From Actinomycetota bacterium (GTDB lineage Bacteria > Actinomycetota > Thermoleophilia > UBA2241), in contig JAAYBE010000415.1 of the NCBI GenBank assembly GCA_012719015.1, positions 1-9,184 on the forward strand: a stretch of DNA of 9,184 bases. The letters are read 5' to 3'. Made by a program: the position numbers and the translations under genes. The notes beneath the pieces are model-generated. The model was not told the origin of the DNA. It made no database searches and saw only the letters and a list, made by a program, of their open reading frames with translations. This document shows positions 8,433 through 9,184 of this stretch, piece by piece. Each line of letters starts with the position of its first letter. Positions within the stretch are counted from its first letter, which is position 1.

Positions 8433-9184
8433 CGCCGCGGCTGTGGGTGCAGCCCAGGAGCGCACTCGACGGCCTGCTCGACCTGGTCCTTCCGCGTCGC
8501 TGCGTGGTGTGCGGCGCTCCGGGCGCCTGGCTGTGCGACGCCTGCGAGCGGGATCTTCGTCCGCTGCCGGACGACCGCTGCGGACGCTGCGGCGCGCCGT
8601 TGCGGCGGGCCGGGAGGCCCACCCGCCGGGCCCGCCCCGGCGGCACCCGCCGGCGCCTGCCCGCCTGCCGCGAGTGCGCCGGTCGTGACCTGGCCTTTGC
8701 GAGCGCGTCGGCCGCCTTCTGCTACGAGGGTCCGGCCCGTGCCCTGGTGACGGCCTGCAAGTTCCGCGCCCTGCGCTCTCTCGCCGACGAGCTCGCGGCC
8801 CGCGCGGCGCCGGCCTTCTCGGCCACCGCCGCGCGGGTCGGGAGCGGCGCCCTGGTGACGGCCGTGCCGGCACATCGCGGCCATCGGCTCGACCGCGGCT
8901 TCGACCTCGCCGAGTCGCTCGCCCGCCGGCTTGCGGCCGGCGTCGGGCTCACCTATGCTCCGCTGCTCCGCCGCGTGCGCCACGGAGCCCGTCAGAGCGG
9001 CCTGGACAAGGCTTCGCGGGCATCCAACGTGCAGGGGGCGTTCGCGTTGCAGGAGGGTGCGTTCCGGGTAGGTAATAGACTCAAGCGAGTGATCATTGTC
9101 GACGACGTCTACACCACAGGTGAAACGTTGAACCAGTGTGCGCAAGCGCTCGCTCAGGCAGTCCTCGACCCCCACGTCTTCACC
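8429..9184 (+). CDS. comF: ComF family protein, N-terminal part (3' end outside the window)
   Basis: The frame from the GTG at 8429 stays open to the last base, giving 252 residues; the family is usually about 220-260 long, so little is missing. ComF proteins act on the cytoplasmic side during natural DNA uptake, and homologues are also found in non-competent bacteria. The N-terminal zinc-ribbon region has four Cys pairs: Cys25/28, 36/39, 51/54 and 80/83. The phosphoribosyltransferase-like domain follows, with AFCYEGPARALVTACKFR (96-113), VTAVPAHRGHRLDRGFDLAE (143-162), RQSGLDKASRASNVQGAF (188-205) and the PRPP-type loop VIIVDDVYTTGET (221-233). About 25 residues separate Cys54 from Cys80; residues 59-77 are very Arg-rich and look longer than usual. 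Codon choice changes near 9068, with GTA, AAT, AGA, ATT, ACA and GAA appearing together. The start overlaps the pyrophosphorylase stop, so comF seems part of the same transcript. Confidence 0.93.
   Translation, partial: MTPRLWVQPRSALDGLLDLVLPRRCVVCGAPGAWLCDACERDLRPLPDDRCGRCGAPLRRAGRPTRRARPGGTRRRLPACRECAGRDLAFASASAAFCYEGPARALVTACKFRALRSLADELAARAAPAFSATAARVGSGALVTAVPAHRGHRLDRGFDLAESLARRLAAGVGLTYAPLLRRVRHGARQSGLDKASRASNVQGAFALQEGAFRVGNRLKRVIIVDDVYTTGETLNQCAQALAQAVLDPHVFT
8623..8643 (+). repeat. Small perfect hairpin inside comF
   Basis: CCGCCGGG (8623-8630) and CCCGGCGG (8636-8643) form an 8-bp stem with a 5-base loop. It lies within the Arg-rich linker coding region. It is probably a by-product of GC-rich Arg/Pro/Gly codons; no function is visible. 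Confidence 0.25.

Noticed and set aside
9047..9078. Promoter in comF formed by TTGCAG and nearby TAGGTAATAG
   Set aside because: Spacing of 16 or 20 bases combines with -10 hexamers matching only 2-3 of 6 consensus positions; not convincing without data from beyond the window.

Overview
The window is about 9.2 kb of very GC-rich, densely coding DNA. All nine genes are on the + strand. Codon third positions are strongly G/C, GTG starts are frequent, and several genes overlap by 4 bases (ATGA or GTGA). Together with the gene families this suggests a high-GC Actinomycetota-type bacterium. The short, archaeal/thermophile-like AhcY points to a deep-branching rather than a classical streptomycete-like lineage, but that placement is inference. 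No tRNA, rRNA, CRISPR array, insertion sequence or intrinsic terminator is visible, and no intergenic gap exceeds 14 bases.

Layout. Positions 1-4254 form a nucleotide-sugar block: the C-terminal part of a UDP-glucose dehydrogenase (cut by the window edge), a sugar-nucleotide pyrophosphorylase resembling GDP-mannose pyrophosphorylase, a phosphomannomutase/phosphoglucomutase, and a bifunctional phosphoglucose/phosphomannose isomerase. The last three could together run fructose-6-P to mannose-6-P to mannose-1-P to GDP-mannose. Positions 4261-7287 form a block around the by-products of S-adenosylmethionine: a small, catalytically degenerate protein of the purine nucleoside phosphorylase/MTA phosphorylase fold, S-adenosylhomocysteine hydrolase (ahcY), and methylthioribose-1-phosphate isomerase (mtnA). 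Positions 7284-8432 hold a second sugar-nucleotide pyrophosphorylase with a left-handed beta-helix tail. From 8429 to the window end runs comF, a zinc-ribbon plus phosphoribosyltransferase-fold DNA-uptake protein, cut by the edge.

The tight packing suggests a single transcription unit. The most interesting item is the 192-residue phosphorylase relative at 4261-4839. It keeps the family's structural signatures but has lost the phosphate loop, the catalytic Glu and the base-binding Asn. It sits just where an MTA phosphorylase feeding MtnA would be expected. A second point is a strong bulged hairpin (6151-6184) between ahcY and the conserved core of mtnA, which makes the mtnA start uncertain. 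The presence of two different guanylyltransferase-like proteins in one operon is also worth checking.
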